Source: Desulforhopalus sp. (GTDB lineage: Bacteria; Desulfobacterota; Desulfobulbia; Desulfobulbales; Desulfocapsaceae). From it: a DNA stretch of 17,534 nucleotides. The notes under the pieces were generated by a model that worked only from the letters and a program-made list of their open reading frames with translations, was not told where the DNA came from and made no database searches. Position 1 is the stretch's first letter, and every line of letters begins with the position of its first letter. The DNA lies in the NCBI GenBank assembly GCA_023231425.1, contig JALNVI010000062.1, positions 1-17,534 of the forward strand, written 5' to 3'. This document shows positions 6,659-13,555 of this stretch, piece after piece. The position numbers and the translations under genes were made by a program.

Positions 6659-7334
6659 TGTAATTCCATTGTTGGGGGTCAATCTTTTTAATCCAGCGCT
6701 CCAGTGCCCCGAGAAAAAGGGCCCCTGCAATTTCTTTCGCTCCGAAACGCTGGAGGTGTTTTGTCGTCATCTGGCAGTCTATCAGTTTACAGCCGCGGCC
6801 TGCAAGGAATTCCACCAGTCCGGCCAGTGCAAACTGCGAGCCCTTTGAGACTCTGGAGAACATCGATTCTCCAAAAAAAACACGGTCGAGCGAGAGACCG
6901 TAGAGCCCGCCGACAAGCTCTCCGTTGAGCCAGCTCTCGGCCGAGTGAGCGTAGCCGAGGCGATGCATTTCGATATAGGCCTCAATCATCTCCGGCAGGA
7001 TCCACGTCTCTTCTCCAGCCTCAGTGCGAATCCCGGCACAATTTTGGATGACCTGCTCAAAGGCGGTATCAAAGCGGACCTCGACTCCGGCGTTGCGACG
7101 GTAGCGGGCAAGGCGCGAGGGGATGTGAAACTCTGCCGGGTCAATAACAAGGCGCGGGTCGGTGAACCACCACAGCAGTGGTTCACCTTCACTGTACCAG
7201 GGGAAAATTCCCTGCCGATAGGCTGCGAGCAGTCGCTCCGGACGAAGGTCACCCCCTATGGCGAGAATGCCTTCTGGTTCGGCGAGTTCGGGGGGAGGAA
7301 ATATAATCTCTTTAGTGAGCCGGAAAATTGGCAT
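6651..7334 (-). CDS. aat: Leucyl/phenylalanyl-tRNA-protein transferase
   Basis: A 227-residue enzyme that adds Leu or Phe from aminoacyl-tRNA to the N-terminus of proteins beginning with Lys or Arg, creating N-degrons for the ClpS-ClpAP pathway (ClpS and ClpA are not in this window). The family signature is clear: FPPPELAEPEGILAIGGDL (12-30), a GIFPWYSEGEPLLWWFTDPR block (42-61), GYAHSAESW (127-135), VGGLYGL (141-147), FFGESMFSRVSKGS (153-166) and DCQMTTKHLQRFGA (176-189). The length agrees with the roughly 230-residue family. I chose the ATG at 7334, which begins MPIFRLTKE and has AGAGG about 10 bases upstream. The frame stays open upstream to an ATG at 7478, but that extra stretch of 48 basic residues is unlike the family. 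The gene overlaps the downstream zinc-ribbon gene by eight bases. Confidence 0.95.
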   Translation of the reverse strand: MPIFRLTKEIIFPPPELAEPEGILAIGGDLRPERLLAAYRQGIFPWYSEGEPLLWWFTDPRLVIDPAEFHIPSRLARYRRNAGVEVRFDTAFEQVIQNCAGIRTEAGEETWILPEMIEAYIEMHRLGYAHSAESWLNGELVGGLYGLSLDRVFFGESMFSRVSKGSQFALAGLVEFLAGRGCKLIDCQMTTKHLQRFGAKEIAGALFLGALERWIKKIDPQQWNYNE

Positions 7335-7550
7335 GTTGCGCCTCTGTTCTTCTGGGAAACGTTTTGGATTCTTACGTCTGTGGTCTGCCGGGATGTGGGC
7401 TTTTTTACTTCTCCGGCCTGGCCGGTGATTGTACGGTAAATGAGAAAAAAGATCAGTGGGAATTGTGTTTCGTTTCATCTTCCTGTCGGAATATGGTACG
7501 TTGTGCTGTTATCTTTTTTTCGTGTTTCTCAGCATTCTTCATGGTGAAAA

Positions 7551-7770
7551 GAAAAGCTGTTTTCCCGCGAAAAACGCCAGGGCTTACAAAGGATAAAGAC
7601 AAAGGCTTTTACCGCGAAGAACGCGAAGGGTAAGGACAAAGGCTTTTCCCGTCTTTTGCTTTTCCTGCCCTCCTGCCGCCCTTCTCCTGTCTCCCTTTAT
7701 AGGACCTTCCTGGTTTAATTCTCTTTGTTTTTAAATGTTTTTTCTTTCTGCGCGTTTTTTGAGGTGAAAA
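7551..7770 (+). repeat. Composite dispersed repeat, copy 1
   Basis: The order of blocks is GAAAAGCTGTTTT (7551), two tandem ACCGCGAAGAACGCGAAGG-type units (7559-7610 and 7607-7644, each ending ACAAAGGCTTTT), a CT-rich tract with CTCCTGTCTCCC (about 7650-7697), then TTTAATTCTCTTTG and TTTTTAAATGTTTTTT (7714-7746), then a TTTTTTGAGG end. The same blocks occur in the same order at 17286-17470; the last block alone recurs at 10957-11005. Confidence 0.75.
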
Positions 7771-7804
7771 ATTTTTCAGGCAAACCCTGTACAATAGGCA
7801 ATAT

Positions 7805-7859
7805 GCTGATATAGTTATTATTTTTTTGACTGTAACGAAGACGATAAACGATTATTCGA
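7805..7859 (-). repeat. 72-bp dispersed repeat, shortened reverse copy
   Basis: Read on the minus strand it begins TCGAATAATCG and continues with CTTCGTTACAGTCAAAAAAAT, as in copy 1, but the hairpin part is missing; it ends ACTATATCAGC. It sits 37 bases before the start codon of the DamX-like gene. Confidence 0.75.
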
Positions 7860-7896
7860 TGTTCTCTAAATTGATTTCTAACAGGAGCAGGTCTCA

Positions 7897-9738
7897 ATGG
7901 TTGCACCTTTTCAGAAAGAGGTCGATACTTCCAACTACTTTCCGGGAGCAGAGTTTGAAAAAATTCTCTCGGGTGTAGACGGAGTCCTTACCGGCGATGC
8001 CTCGCTGATGATCCTTACCGGGCCTGAGGGAACGGGAAAGACCATGCTTTGCCAAATCCTCTGTGAGCAGGATGATTTTGACAGTGTTTATTTTCCCCAT
8101 ACCGTTGAAGCCTTTGGAGAGGTGGTGGCAACTATTGCCGTTGACCTCGGAATTACTGGTGAACTTGAGGCTGCAGGCGGGAATCCTGATGATACTATTG
8201 GCAGGATTTCCGAGGCTCTGAAAAAAGGTGACAGACCGGCGCTGGTGGTCTTTGACGAGGCAGAGAATATCTATCTCGCTACCCTTGAGCGCATCCGTAA
8301 AATGATCGACATTTTTCACTGTGCAGGGTGCAAATTGCATGTCCTTTTTGCTGGTCGACCAGGTTTTATTGAAAACTATGAGCAACTCAATATCGTCGAT
8401 TTTGAAGAGATTCCAGAGTACTTTTATACTCTCAGCCCGCTCTCAGAAGATGAGGTCATGGCTTATGTCTTCAGCACGGTAGAGAAAAAAATTGATCCAC
8501 TGGATGCCACCCGCAATGCCTTCTCCTTTGAGAAAGTGGAGCAAATCTGTTCTGCTGCTCGAGGCAGCCTGCGTGCTGTGAACAACCTTTCCAGGGCAGC
8601 GATGAAAAACCCCGGCGATGACAGCTCCTTCATGACCCTGCGTGATGCGGTGGAAGAAGAGAATGCCAGGGGCGGATTCGGAGAGCCGAGTTTCACTGAG
8701 ATGCTGCACAGGATGGGTGCAGCATTGTCCAGCCGTGCTGGCGACTGGGTGAAAGAACACAGGCGTCTTGTGCTTATCGGTGTTCTGACCCTTGGCCTCT
8801 GTCTGCTTGCCTGGATGTTTTTCTCTAGAGGCAATGAGCAGGGGACTGTTCATGAAGTGATAAAAAACGAGTCCGGCAATGGCAAAGTCCTGAGCGGGAT
8901 TGCGGCGGAGGAAGAATTTAAAAAGGCTGAGAAGGCCGCCCTGCAGGCTGCGATACCCGGGGAGAAATCTTCAGAGATTAAGGGACCAGAGGCGGTTGTT
9001 GCTCCGCAGATGAAGGTCTTGCAGAAAACCGAGACAGGTGAAAAGGTCGTAACAGAGACAGCGATGGCGGGCGATGGGGCCGGAGAAGGTGAGGTAGAGA
9101 ACCTTGATGATATCGGTCGTTCGCTGAGTGGTGTGAGCAGGCCTGAAAAAATCGTGAAGATCTCACCGCTCCACCGGAAGAAAAAATACAATGTCCCGCA
9201 GCCTGATGAAATTCTTGCTGAAGTGGTGAAAAAGGCGAAAGCAGTACCAGCCATTTCTGCACAACCGACAAAGGAGAAGGTTGTAATATTGCATCCGACC
9301 GGGCGTGAAAAACGCCGTTCGGTCAATCCAGCAACAGGTACAACTGGATCAACCTCTCCTGTCTTGCGGAATGATGTCTCATCTTCCCCTGGTGGAATCC
9401 GCGTAGAGAGGTTATTGCAGAATCGTCTCGTTGCCGGCATGGGCTGGCAGAGCGGTGCCAAAGACCGCATGTACACCGTACAGCTGATGGTCCTGAATTC
9501 AGGGGCGGCGGTGAATAATCTCAAAAGTATGCTGGCGGAGGAGCGGTATCGCTATCTTGTCAGCAACCTCTATCTCTTCCGGAGGGGGGTTTATCCAGAG
9601 CGGTTGATGGTATTCTACGGGGAATATCGTACGATGAAAGATGCGGCTCTGGCGTTGAAGGAGCTGCCTCCATTCCTGCGGAATTATAATCCCTGGGCAC
9701 TCTCAATAAAAGATGCAATGGTCAAGGTACGCCGCTAA
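7897..9738 (+). CDS. DamX-like protein: AAA ATPase, single membrane segment, C-terminal SPOR-like domain
   Basis: A 613-residue predicted inner-membrane protein. The N-terminal cytoplasmic part (about 10-260) is an ExeA/GspA-type AAA ATPase with Walker A GPEGTGKT (42-49), Walker B ALVVFDEAEN (115-124, D120/E121) and a likely sensor region LFAGRPG (150-156). One hydrophobic segment at about 291-309 (LVLIGVLTLGLCLLAWMFF) follows a basic stretch. Next is a long low-complexity linker rich in Lys, Glu, Ala and Pro (about 311-520), and then a SPOR-like domain (about 525-610) beginning YTVQLMVLNSG with LMVFYGEYRT near the end of its beta-sheet. SPOR domains bind denuded septal peptidoglycan, and E. 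coli DamX has the same overall plan, so a division or envelope role is inferred. The Shine-Dalgarno AGGAG (7883-7887) supports the ATG. It is flanked by repeats and appears monocistronic. Confidence 0.85.
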   Translation: MVAPFQKEVDTSNYFPGAEFEKILSGVDGVLTGDASLMILTGPEGTGKTMLCQILCEQDDFDSVYFPHTVEAFGEVVATIAVDLGITGELEAAGGNPDDTIGRISEALKKGDRPALVVFDEAENIYLATLERIRKMIDIFHCAGCKLHVLFAGRPGFIENYEQLNIVDFEEIPEYFYTLSPLSEDEVMAYVFSTVEKKIDPLDATRNAFSFEKVEQICSAARGSLRAVNNLSRAAMKNPGDDSSFMTLRDAVEEENARGGFGEPSFTEMLHRMGAALSSRAGDWVKEHRRLVLIGVLTLGLCLLAWMFFSRGNEQGTVHEVIKNESGNGKVLSGIAAEEEFKKAEKAALQAAIPGEKSSEIKGPEAVVAPQMKVLQKTETGEKVVTETAMAGDGAGEGEVENLDDIGRSLSGVSRPEKIVKISPLHRKKKYNVPQPDEILAEVVKKAKAVPAISAQPTKEKVVILHPTGREKRRSVNPATGTTGSTSPVLRNDVSSSPGGIRVERLLQNRLVAGMGWQSGAKDRMYTVQLMVLNSGAAVNNLKSMLAEERYRYLVSNLYLFRRGVYPERLMVFYGEYRTMKDAALALKELPPFLRNYNPWALSIKDAMVKVRR

Positions 9739-9793
9739 AAAACGCAGCCGAACCCTGAATAGCATTCCTTGTTCCGCCGGAAACGAAAGGTTA

Positions 9794-9833
9794 TTTTACC
9801 ATGAAGAACGTAAAGGCAGCCAAAGAGTAAAGA
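9794..9833 (+). repeat. ACCGCGAAG-type dispersed repeat, diverged copy
   Basis: Begins TTTTACCATGAAGAACGTAA and continues with AGGCAGCCAAAGAGTAAAG, closest to the copy at 17294. It lies between the DamX-like gene and the next copy of the 72-bp repeat. Confidence 0.6.
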
Positions 9834-9838
9834 GGACC

Positions 9839-9910
9839 TCGAATAATCGCTCATATTCCTCGTTACAATCAAAAAATTATCCTCGGAGGTAAGCGCCGGA
9901 CTCTGATATC
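9839..9910 (+). repeat. 72-bp dispersed repeat, copy 3
   Basis: Begins TCGAATAATCGCTCATATTCC and ends CTCTGATATC, with CGTTACAATCAAAAAATTATC between. The length is identical to copy 1 (72 bp). The hairpin arms are TCGGAG and CTCTGA, which pair with one G-T wobble although both arms differ from copy 1. Confidence 0.8.
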
Positions 9911-9972
9911 GTTATTATTTGTGTGTTCCACGGGTTTTTGAGAAGTTTCCACGAACGGTTGTAAGCTGTTTT

Positions 9973-10566
9973 TTAGAACTTGAATGTAATTCCTCCGGAG
10001 AGAATCGGGAACCAGCCATATTTCTCCAGCCCATCCTGAACACTCAGCTTGCCTGCAGAGGTGTTGTTCAACTGTGCACAGCGCTCCATACCAGAACCGG
10101 TACAGTCATCTCCCTGATACGTTATTCCAAAATCAAGATTAATAAACCAGTTCTCTTTTTCATCCGGAGAAAGGCCCCACCCAAAACCGACATAGGGTTT
10201 TTGTGAAGAAGCTGCCAGATTCCGTGAGAGAAGATCCCTTCGATTTGCTGCAAAATCGGAGTGGCGGTTTGCGATGGCACTATTCTTCGGCGATAAGACT
10301 GCATCCTGATTCTTTTGCAGGAGGCCTGCGCTGAGTCGAAAGGCACCGGAAAAAGGATAAATATCTGTAACGGAACTTTTCGTATTACTAAAATCGTTTT
10401 CGTAAGAAAAACGGGCGAGACCTGGACGAACAGAAATATATTGACTGAGGGGAGATGGATCCGCAGAAAAAAATGAACCGGTGCCCGGGAAACTTTTCGC
10501 AACGGCTGCCTGGGCTGGAACCATCAACAGAACGCACGCAACGATGAATTGTTTGATTTTATTCAT
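9973..10566 (-). CDS. Outer-membrane beta-barrel protein (small porin-like, OmpW-style)
   Basis: A predicted 197-residue exported protein. A signal peptide is clear: the basic start MNKIKQ, a hydrophobic core (IVACVLLMVPAQ), and a likely cleavage after AVA near residue 23. The mature part has alternating strand patterns (RLSAGLLQ, PYVGFGWG, FINLDFGITYQG, PILSGGITFKF) and ends in phenylalanine, the usual BAM-recognition residue. The family resembles short beta-barrel proteins in which a TPYVGIGWG-like strand is followed by a FDLGVLYQG-like strand. The middle (about 60-75) looks shorter than in the neighbouring paralog fragment, where DLKLKTFSLLANIHPF precedes the matching F-H-L-T-A-G strand. 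I prefer the ATG at 10566; an in-frame ATG at 10587 lies before a G8 run in the ribosome-binding region. The transported substrate, if any, is unknown. Confidence 0.7.
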   Translation of the reverse strand: MNKIKQFIVACVLLMVPAQAAVAKSFPGTGSFFSADPSPLSQYISVRPGLARFSYENDFSNTKSSVTDIYPFSGAFRLSAGLLQKNQDAVLSPKNSAIANRHSDFAANRRDLLSRNLAASSQKPYVGFGWGLSPDEKENWFINLDFGITYQGDDCTGSGMERCAQLNNTSAGKLSVQDGLEKYGWFPILSGGITFKF

Positions 10567-10587
10567 TATTCCCCCCCCTTTCTCCAC
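10567..10587 (-). promoter_or_regulatory. G8 homopolymer in the ribosome-binding region of the beta-barrel gene
   Basis: On the minus strand AAAGGGGGGGG precedes AATAATG of the outer-membrane protein gene. The eight-G tract is at 10571-10578 and provides the only purine-rich Shine-Dalgarno. Length changes would alter its spacing from the ATG at 10566, or shift the frame if the ATG at 10587 is used. Confidence 0.6.
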
Positions 10588-10590
10588 AAG

Positions 10591-10613
10591 ACAAGGGACT
10601 TACCCATCCTTGT
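10591..10613 (-). other. Short inverted repeat upstream of the beta-barrel gene
   Basis: ACAAGG (10591-10596) and CCTTGT (10608-10613) are perfect 6-bp arms with an 11-base loop. They lie upstream of the G8 ribosome-binding tract, where they could form a hairpin in the 5' untranslated RNA. Confidence 0.3.
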
Positions 10614-10657
10614 TACGCACTCTTCTCTGCCTGCAATCTACCTTAATTTGTGCAAAT

Positions 10658-10945
10658 TCACAAGAAAGGAAGTGGTGAAGAGGGCTTCGCCGTAACGTCA
10701 ATCTCGTTGCCGTTATACATGGCACCGGCAGTAAGGTGGAAACCGCTGGCAAAGGGATGGATGTTGGCGAGAAGTGAAAAGGTTTTCAGCTTGAGATCAC
10801 CATCGTATTCGACGTCGCTTTCATCAAAATCGTAACTCCAGTTCAGAAAATTCAATCCGCCACGCAGGCCAAAATGCTCTGTTATTGACGGCACATACTC
10901 TCCGCCGAGACCGAGAGTTTCCATTTTGGCAGATATTCCTCCCGT
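10658..10945 (-). pseudogene. Truncated paralog of the outer-membrane beta-barrel gene
   Basis: The readable frame contains METLGLGGEYVPSI, then FGLRGGLNFLNWSYDFDES, DLKLKTFSLLANIHPFASGF and HLTAGAMYNGNEIDVTAK. These are typical alternating beta-strands of the same barrel family as the gene just downstream, whose PFSGAFRLSAGLLQ matches PFASGFHLTAGAMY. The similarity to family sequence seems to continue upstream of the first ATG (10924) as GGISAK, without a signal peptide. At the other end the frame stops after about 88 codons, before the C-terminal strands. Both ends are therefore missing, and it is probably a gene remnant. The upstream boundary falls next to a dispersed repeat shared with the end of the dihydrouridine-synthase gene. 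Confidence 0.6.
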
Positions 10946-10956
10946 TTTAATTTTGG

Positions 10957-11005
10957 TTAACTCTCTGTTTTTAAATGTTTTTTTTGTTCTTCATGGATGT
11001 TTGAG
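10957..11005 (+). repeat. Composite-repeat end block inside the dus gene 3' end
   Basis: GTTAACTCTCTGTTTTTAAATG and the following T-run, TTCTTCATGGATGTTTGAGAAG, match the last block of the composite repeat at 7714-7762 and 17405-17466. The block overlaps the final codons and the stop codon of the minus-strand dihydrouridine-synthase gene. Confidence 0.65.
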
Positions 11006-11970
11006 AAGCTATGAGGAATGGATGTCTGCAGGATAGATTCTGCAGCATCCTGATATTGCGAAAGTGTTCTTGATTTTTGGACTTTTTTGAGGAGCTTTTT
11101 TTCGGCGAAGGGAAACGAGTTGATAAGGAAGTTCCAGATCAGTTTCATCCGACCGATTATGTGGGTGTCACCGGAGAATGCCGAGCTGTAACGGGTCAGA
11201 AGCTCCGCATGGAAGCGACAGAGGCGGCCGGAGAGATCTCTGCACTCTCCTCCCTTGATCTCCTCGGCGAGGAAGGGGCGGGCGATGGCTCCCCGACCGA
11301 TCATCCAGCAGGAGATCTGCGGGAATCTTTTCTGCAGTGTGTGCCAGTCTGCACAGGAGATGATGTCACCGTTGTAGATCAGGCGGTGGCTGCTCAGTTC
11401 GAGACAGCGGGTGAAGCTCTCTACGTCGGTTGCTCCCCGGTATATCTGGCTGCCGAGGCGGGTATGAATGGTGATCTCTCTTAAAGGGAAGGCGTTGAGC
11501 TGCGGCAGCAGGGCGAAACTCTCCTCCTGCGCGTGATACCCGAGGCGCATTTTGATCGAGAGTTGACAGTCCAGTTGTTCCAGTTCCGGCAGAACGGTAT
11601 CGAGGAGGGCGACAATTTTATCCGGACAGGGCAGCATGCCTGAGCCTTTCCCTTTTTTTGCCACCTGAGGCGCGGGGCAGCCAAGATTCCAATTGAGATG
11701 GTGGTACCCGAGTTCAATCAGCCTGCGGGAGAGGATGAGAAATTGCTCCGGTGTGTTCGTCAGCAGCTGAGGGATGAGAGGCAGGCCCGGGTTATTGACA
11801 GGTAAGACATCCTTCAGTGTTTTATCTGGGAAGTCGGAGTTGTTCTGCGGTGTGATGAAGGGGGAGATGGCGCAGTCCCATCCCTGGAAGTGGTGCTGGA
11901 GAGTGTCTCGAAAAATGTAGTCGGTGGCACCCCGCAGCGGGGCAAGAAAAAGGGTTGGCGGCAGGCTCAT
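10957..11970 (-). CDS. tRNA-dihydrouridine synthase family protein (DusC-like)
   Basis: A 337-residue FMN-dependent TIM-barrel enzyme predicted to reduce uridines in the tRNA D-loop. Family features are MSLPPTLFLAPLRGATDYIF at the N-terminus, the active-site block NWNLGCPAPQVAKKGKGSGM (93-112) with catalytic C98, SIKMRLG (138-144, FMN-phosphate lysine K140), ITIHTR (166-171, H169), LIYNGDI (197-203) and IGRGAIARP (214-222). The start has AAGGA about 11 bases ahead. The protein is about 20 residues longer than the Dus core requires. Its tail, SNIHEEQKKHLKTES, is encoded by a copy of the dispersed repeat block found at 7714-7746 and 17405-17440, so the stop codon seems to be supplied by the repeat. 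It diverges from the nucleotidyltransferase gene across 118 bp. DusC versus other subfamilies is not settled. Confidence 0.88.
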   Translation of the reverse strand: MSLPPTLFLAPLRGATDYIFRDTLQHHFQGWDCAISPFITPQNNSDFPDKTLKDVLPVNNPGLPLIPQLLTNTPEQFLILSRRLIELGYHHLNWNLGCPAPQVAKKGKGSGMLPCPDKIVALLDTVLPELEQLDCQLSIKMRLGYHAQEESFALLPQLNAFPLREITIHTRLGSQIYRGATDVESFTRCLELSSHRLIYNGDIISCADWHTLQKRFPQISCWMIGRGAIARPFLAEEIKGGECRDLSGRLCRFHAELLTRYSSAFSGDTHIIGRMKLIWNFLINSFPFAEKKLLKKVQKSRTLSQYQDAAESILQTSIPHSFSNIHEEQKKHLKTES

Positions 11971-12088
11971 GGGAGAATTTTTCCTTTGATTTTACGCTGG
12001 TTAATTTTCATTGGATTTGGTCTGTTGCGGAAAATATGGTAATATATAAAGTTTTCCCATGAAAAAATGAAGATCACCTGAATGAAAT
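11971..12088. promoter_or_regulatory. Divergent intergenic region between dus and cca
   Basis: This 118-bp AT-rich space must hold promoters for both divergent genes. TTGGAT (12011-12016) and TATGGT (12035-12040) are 18 bases apart and could be a plus-strand promoter, but the match is weak; TATATAAA at 12043-12050 has no well-placed partner. No strong Shine-Dalgarno precedes the plus-strand ATG at 12089. Confidence 0.3.
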
Positions 12089-13531
12089 ATGACCAATAGA
12101 AAAATACTCATCAACGCTCTCTGTGCGGTGGCTGAAGAACGTGGTCAGCTTTATGCCGTGGGCGGCCTGGTGCGTGACGCCCTGCTTAACCACCCTGCGG
12201 CGGATTTTGATCTTGTGGTTCGCACAGAACCTCTGGCCTGGGCCAGGGCTCTGGCCGCCCGCCTTGACGGCGGAGCGCTGGTGCCACTGTCGGACACCCC
12301 CGGAGAGGAGGCTGCCCGGCTGGTGTGGCGGGGGGAGCAGGTCGATTTCGCCGCGTGGCGCAACGGGGCGCAGAGTCTGGAGGACGATCTGTGCCTGCGT
12401 GATTTTACGATCAACGCGATGGCACTTCCCTTCGCTGATTTTGCTGCGGGACGCTGTGATTCTCCCCTCGATCCAACGGGGGGGGCGCAGGATCTTCGTA
12501 ACCAGATCATTCGCAGCCTTCCCGGAACTCTGGCTGACGATCCGCTGCGCATGGTGCGTGCCTATCGTTTCCATGCCAGACTTGGGTTCAGGCTGGATGC
12601 CGGGACAAGGACAGAGGTGAAGAAGCTCGCCCCGACCATTGGTCGGGCGGCACCGGAGCGGATTAGCAGCGAACTGCGCAAGATCTTTGATTCTCCACGT
12701 ACTTCGGAAACCATCAAACTCATGGCAGAGGATAATCTGTTGCGATATCTCCTGCCTGAACTGTATCTTGCCGAGGGGGTGAGCCAGCCGCAGGAGTTTC
12801 ATCACCTTGATGTGCTGGAACACTCTTTTCTCGCGCTGAAGATGGCTGAGAAGATTATTGCCCGGCCGGAAATGTATTTCACCTCTCCCGAGATTCTGGC
12901 GCAGGTGAACAGGTATCTTGCTGAGGATGGCAGTTCGCGCCGCTTAAAATGGGCGGCGCTGCTCCATGATATTGGCAAACCGGGAACAGAAAACGAAGAC
13001 GAAGAAAAAGGCCACACCACCTACTACGGTCATGACCAGCTCAGCCGCAAACTGTTTGAGCAGTTTGCGGGGCGCAGTCGGTGGAGTGCCGCGGACCGCA
13101 GGCGGGTGGGGGGGCTTATTGGCATGCACATGCAGCCCTTCCATCTGGTGGGCGCCCGGCGGAAAGGGATGCTGAGTAAAAAGGGGGCCCTTCGTTTCTG
13201 CCGCAGGGCGGGGGGTGATCTCTTCGGACTCTTTCTCGTGGCTCTCTCGGATACGCTGGCGGGAAATCCAAAACATCATGATTTTATGCGTGGAGAACTG
13301 GTAAATCTCTTTGTGCTGGTGGAGGAGACCTGGCGGAACGATATCCTCCCCATTACCACCGGTGTGCCGTTGCTCACCGGGCAGGATCTTATCGACATGG
13401 GGTTTGTCCCCGGGCCGATGTTCAGAAAAATTCTCATGGCGCTTGATGATGCGAGGGTTGAAGGTGAGGTTAAGGGTCGGTCACAGGCGCTGCAGTTTGC
13501 GCGTGGCTTTCTTCCTCAAGAAGGCTTGTAA
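12089..13531 (+). CDS. cca: CCA tRNA nucleotidyltransferase / poly(A) polymerase family protein with HD domain
   Basis: A 480-residue class II nucleotidyltransferase. The head has YAVGGLVRD (22-30) and DFDLVV (39-44), the metal-binding D-x-D pair. Next come LRDFTINAMA (103-112), DDPLRMVRAYRFHARLGF (150-167) and APERISSELRKI (188-199), the template and RNA-binding motifs. The C-terminal half carries an HD phosphohydrolase-like domain: EHSF (244-247), WAALLHDIGKPGT (288-300; H293/D294) and YYGHD (312-316). Such proteins add CCA to tRNA 3' ends, add only part of CCA, or act as poly(A) polymerase; the sequence alone does not decide which. An in-frame stop at 12083 fixes the start at or after 12089, although the ribosome-binding site is poor. 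It heads the plus-strand run with rlmE 24 bp downstream, and it shares an RNA-processing theme with its neighbours. Confidence 0.88.
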   Translation: MTNRKILINALCAVAEERGQLYAVGGLVRDALLNHPAADFDLVVRTEPLAWARALAARLDGGALVPLSDTPGEEAARLVWRGEQVDFAAWRNGAQSLEDDLCLRDFTINAMALPFADFAAGRCDSPLDPTGGAQDLRNQIIRSLPGTLADDPLRMVRAYRFHARLGFRLDAGTRTEVKKLAPTIGRAAPERISSELRKIFDSPRTSETIKLMAEDNLLRYLLPELYLAEGVSQPQEFHHLDVLEHSFLALKMAEKIIARPEMYFTSPEILAQVNRYLAEDGSSRRLKWAALLHDIGKPGTENEDEEKGHTTYYGHDQLSRKLFEQFAGRSRWSAADRRRVGGLIGMHMQPFHLVGARRKGMLSKKGALRFCRRAGGDLFGLFLVALSDTLAGNPKHHDFMRGELVNLFVLVEETWRNDILPITTGVPLLTGQDLIDMGFVPGPMFRKILMALDDARVEGEVKGRSQALQFARGFLPQEGL

Positions 13532-13555
13532 AAGCAGGGTAAAAGGGCTAAAAAA

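Larger units (their letters stand above)
7335..7896. other. 562-bp intergenic region between aat and the DamX-like gene
   Basis: This space lies between two divergent genes and must hold both sets of promoters, though I could not fix a -35/-10 pair. It is largely repeat: the composite element at about 7551-7770 and a reverse, shortened copy of the 72-bp repeat at 7805-7859. The segment 7440-7550 shows nothing recognisable. A TACAAT hexamer at 7790-7795 could be a -10 box for the plus-strand gene but has no good partner. No RNA gene was recognised. Confidence 0.5.

Noticed and set aside
6659..6730. 24-residue N-terminal extension of the zinc-ribbon protein
   Set aside because: It would lie inside aat in another frame; the ATG at 6658 overlapping the aat stop is the typical coupled arrangement.
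7335..7478. 48-residue N-terminal extension of aat
   Set aside because: The extra residues are basic and unlike the family, while the ATG at 7334 has a good ribosome-binding site and gives the usual length.
9739..9972. A small RNA or gene between the DamX-like and barrel genes
   Set aside because: The space is accounted for by two dispersed repeats (9794-9833 and 9839-9910); nothing else is recognisable.
12074..12823. A 249-codon minus-strand open frame opposite the nucleotidyltransferase gene
   Set aside because: Antisense to clear catalytic motifs (D-x-D, LRDFTINA); no domain recognised.
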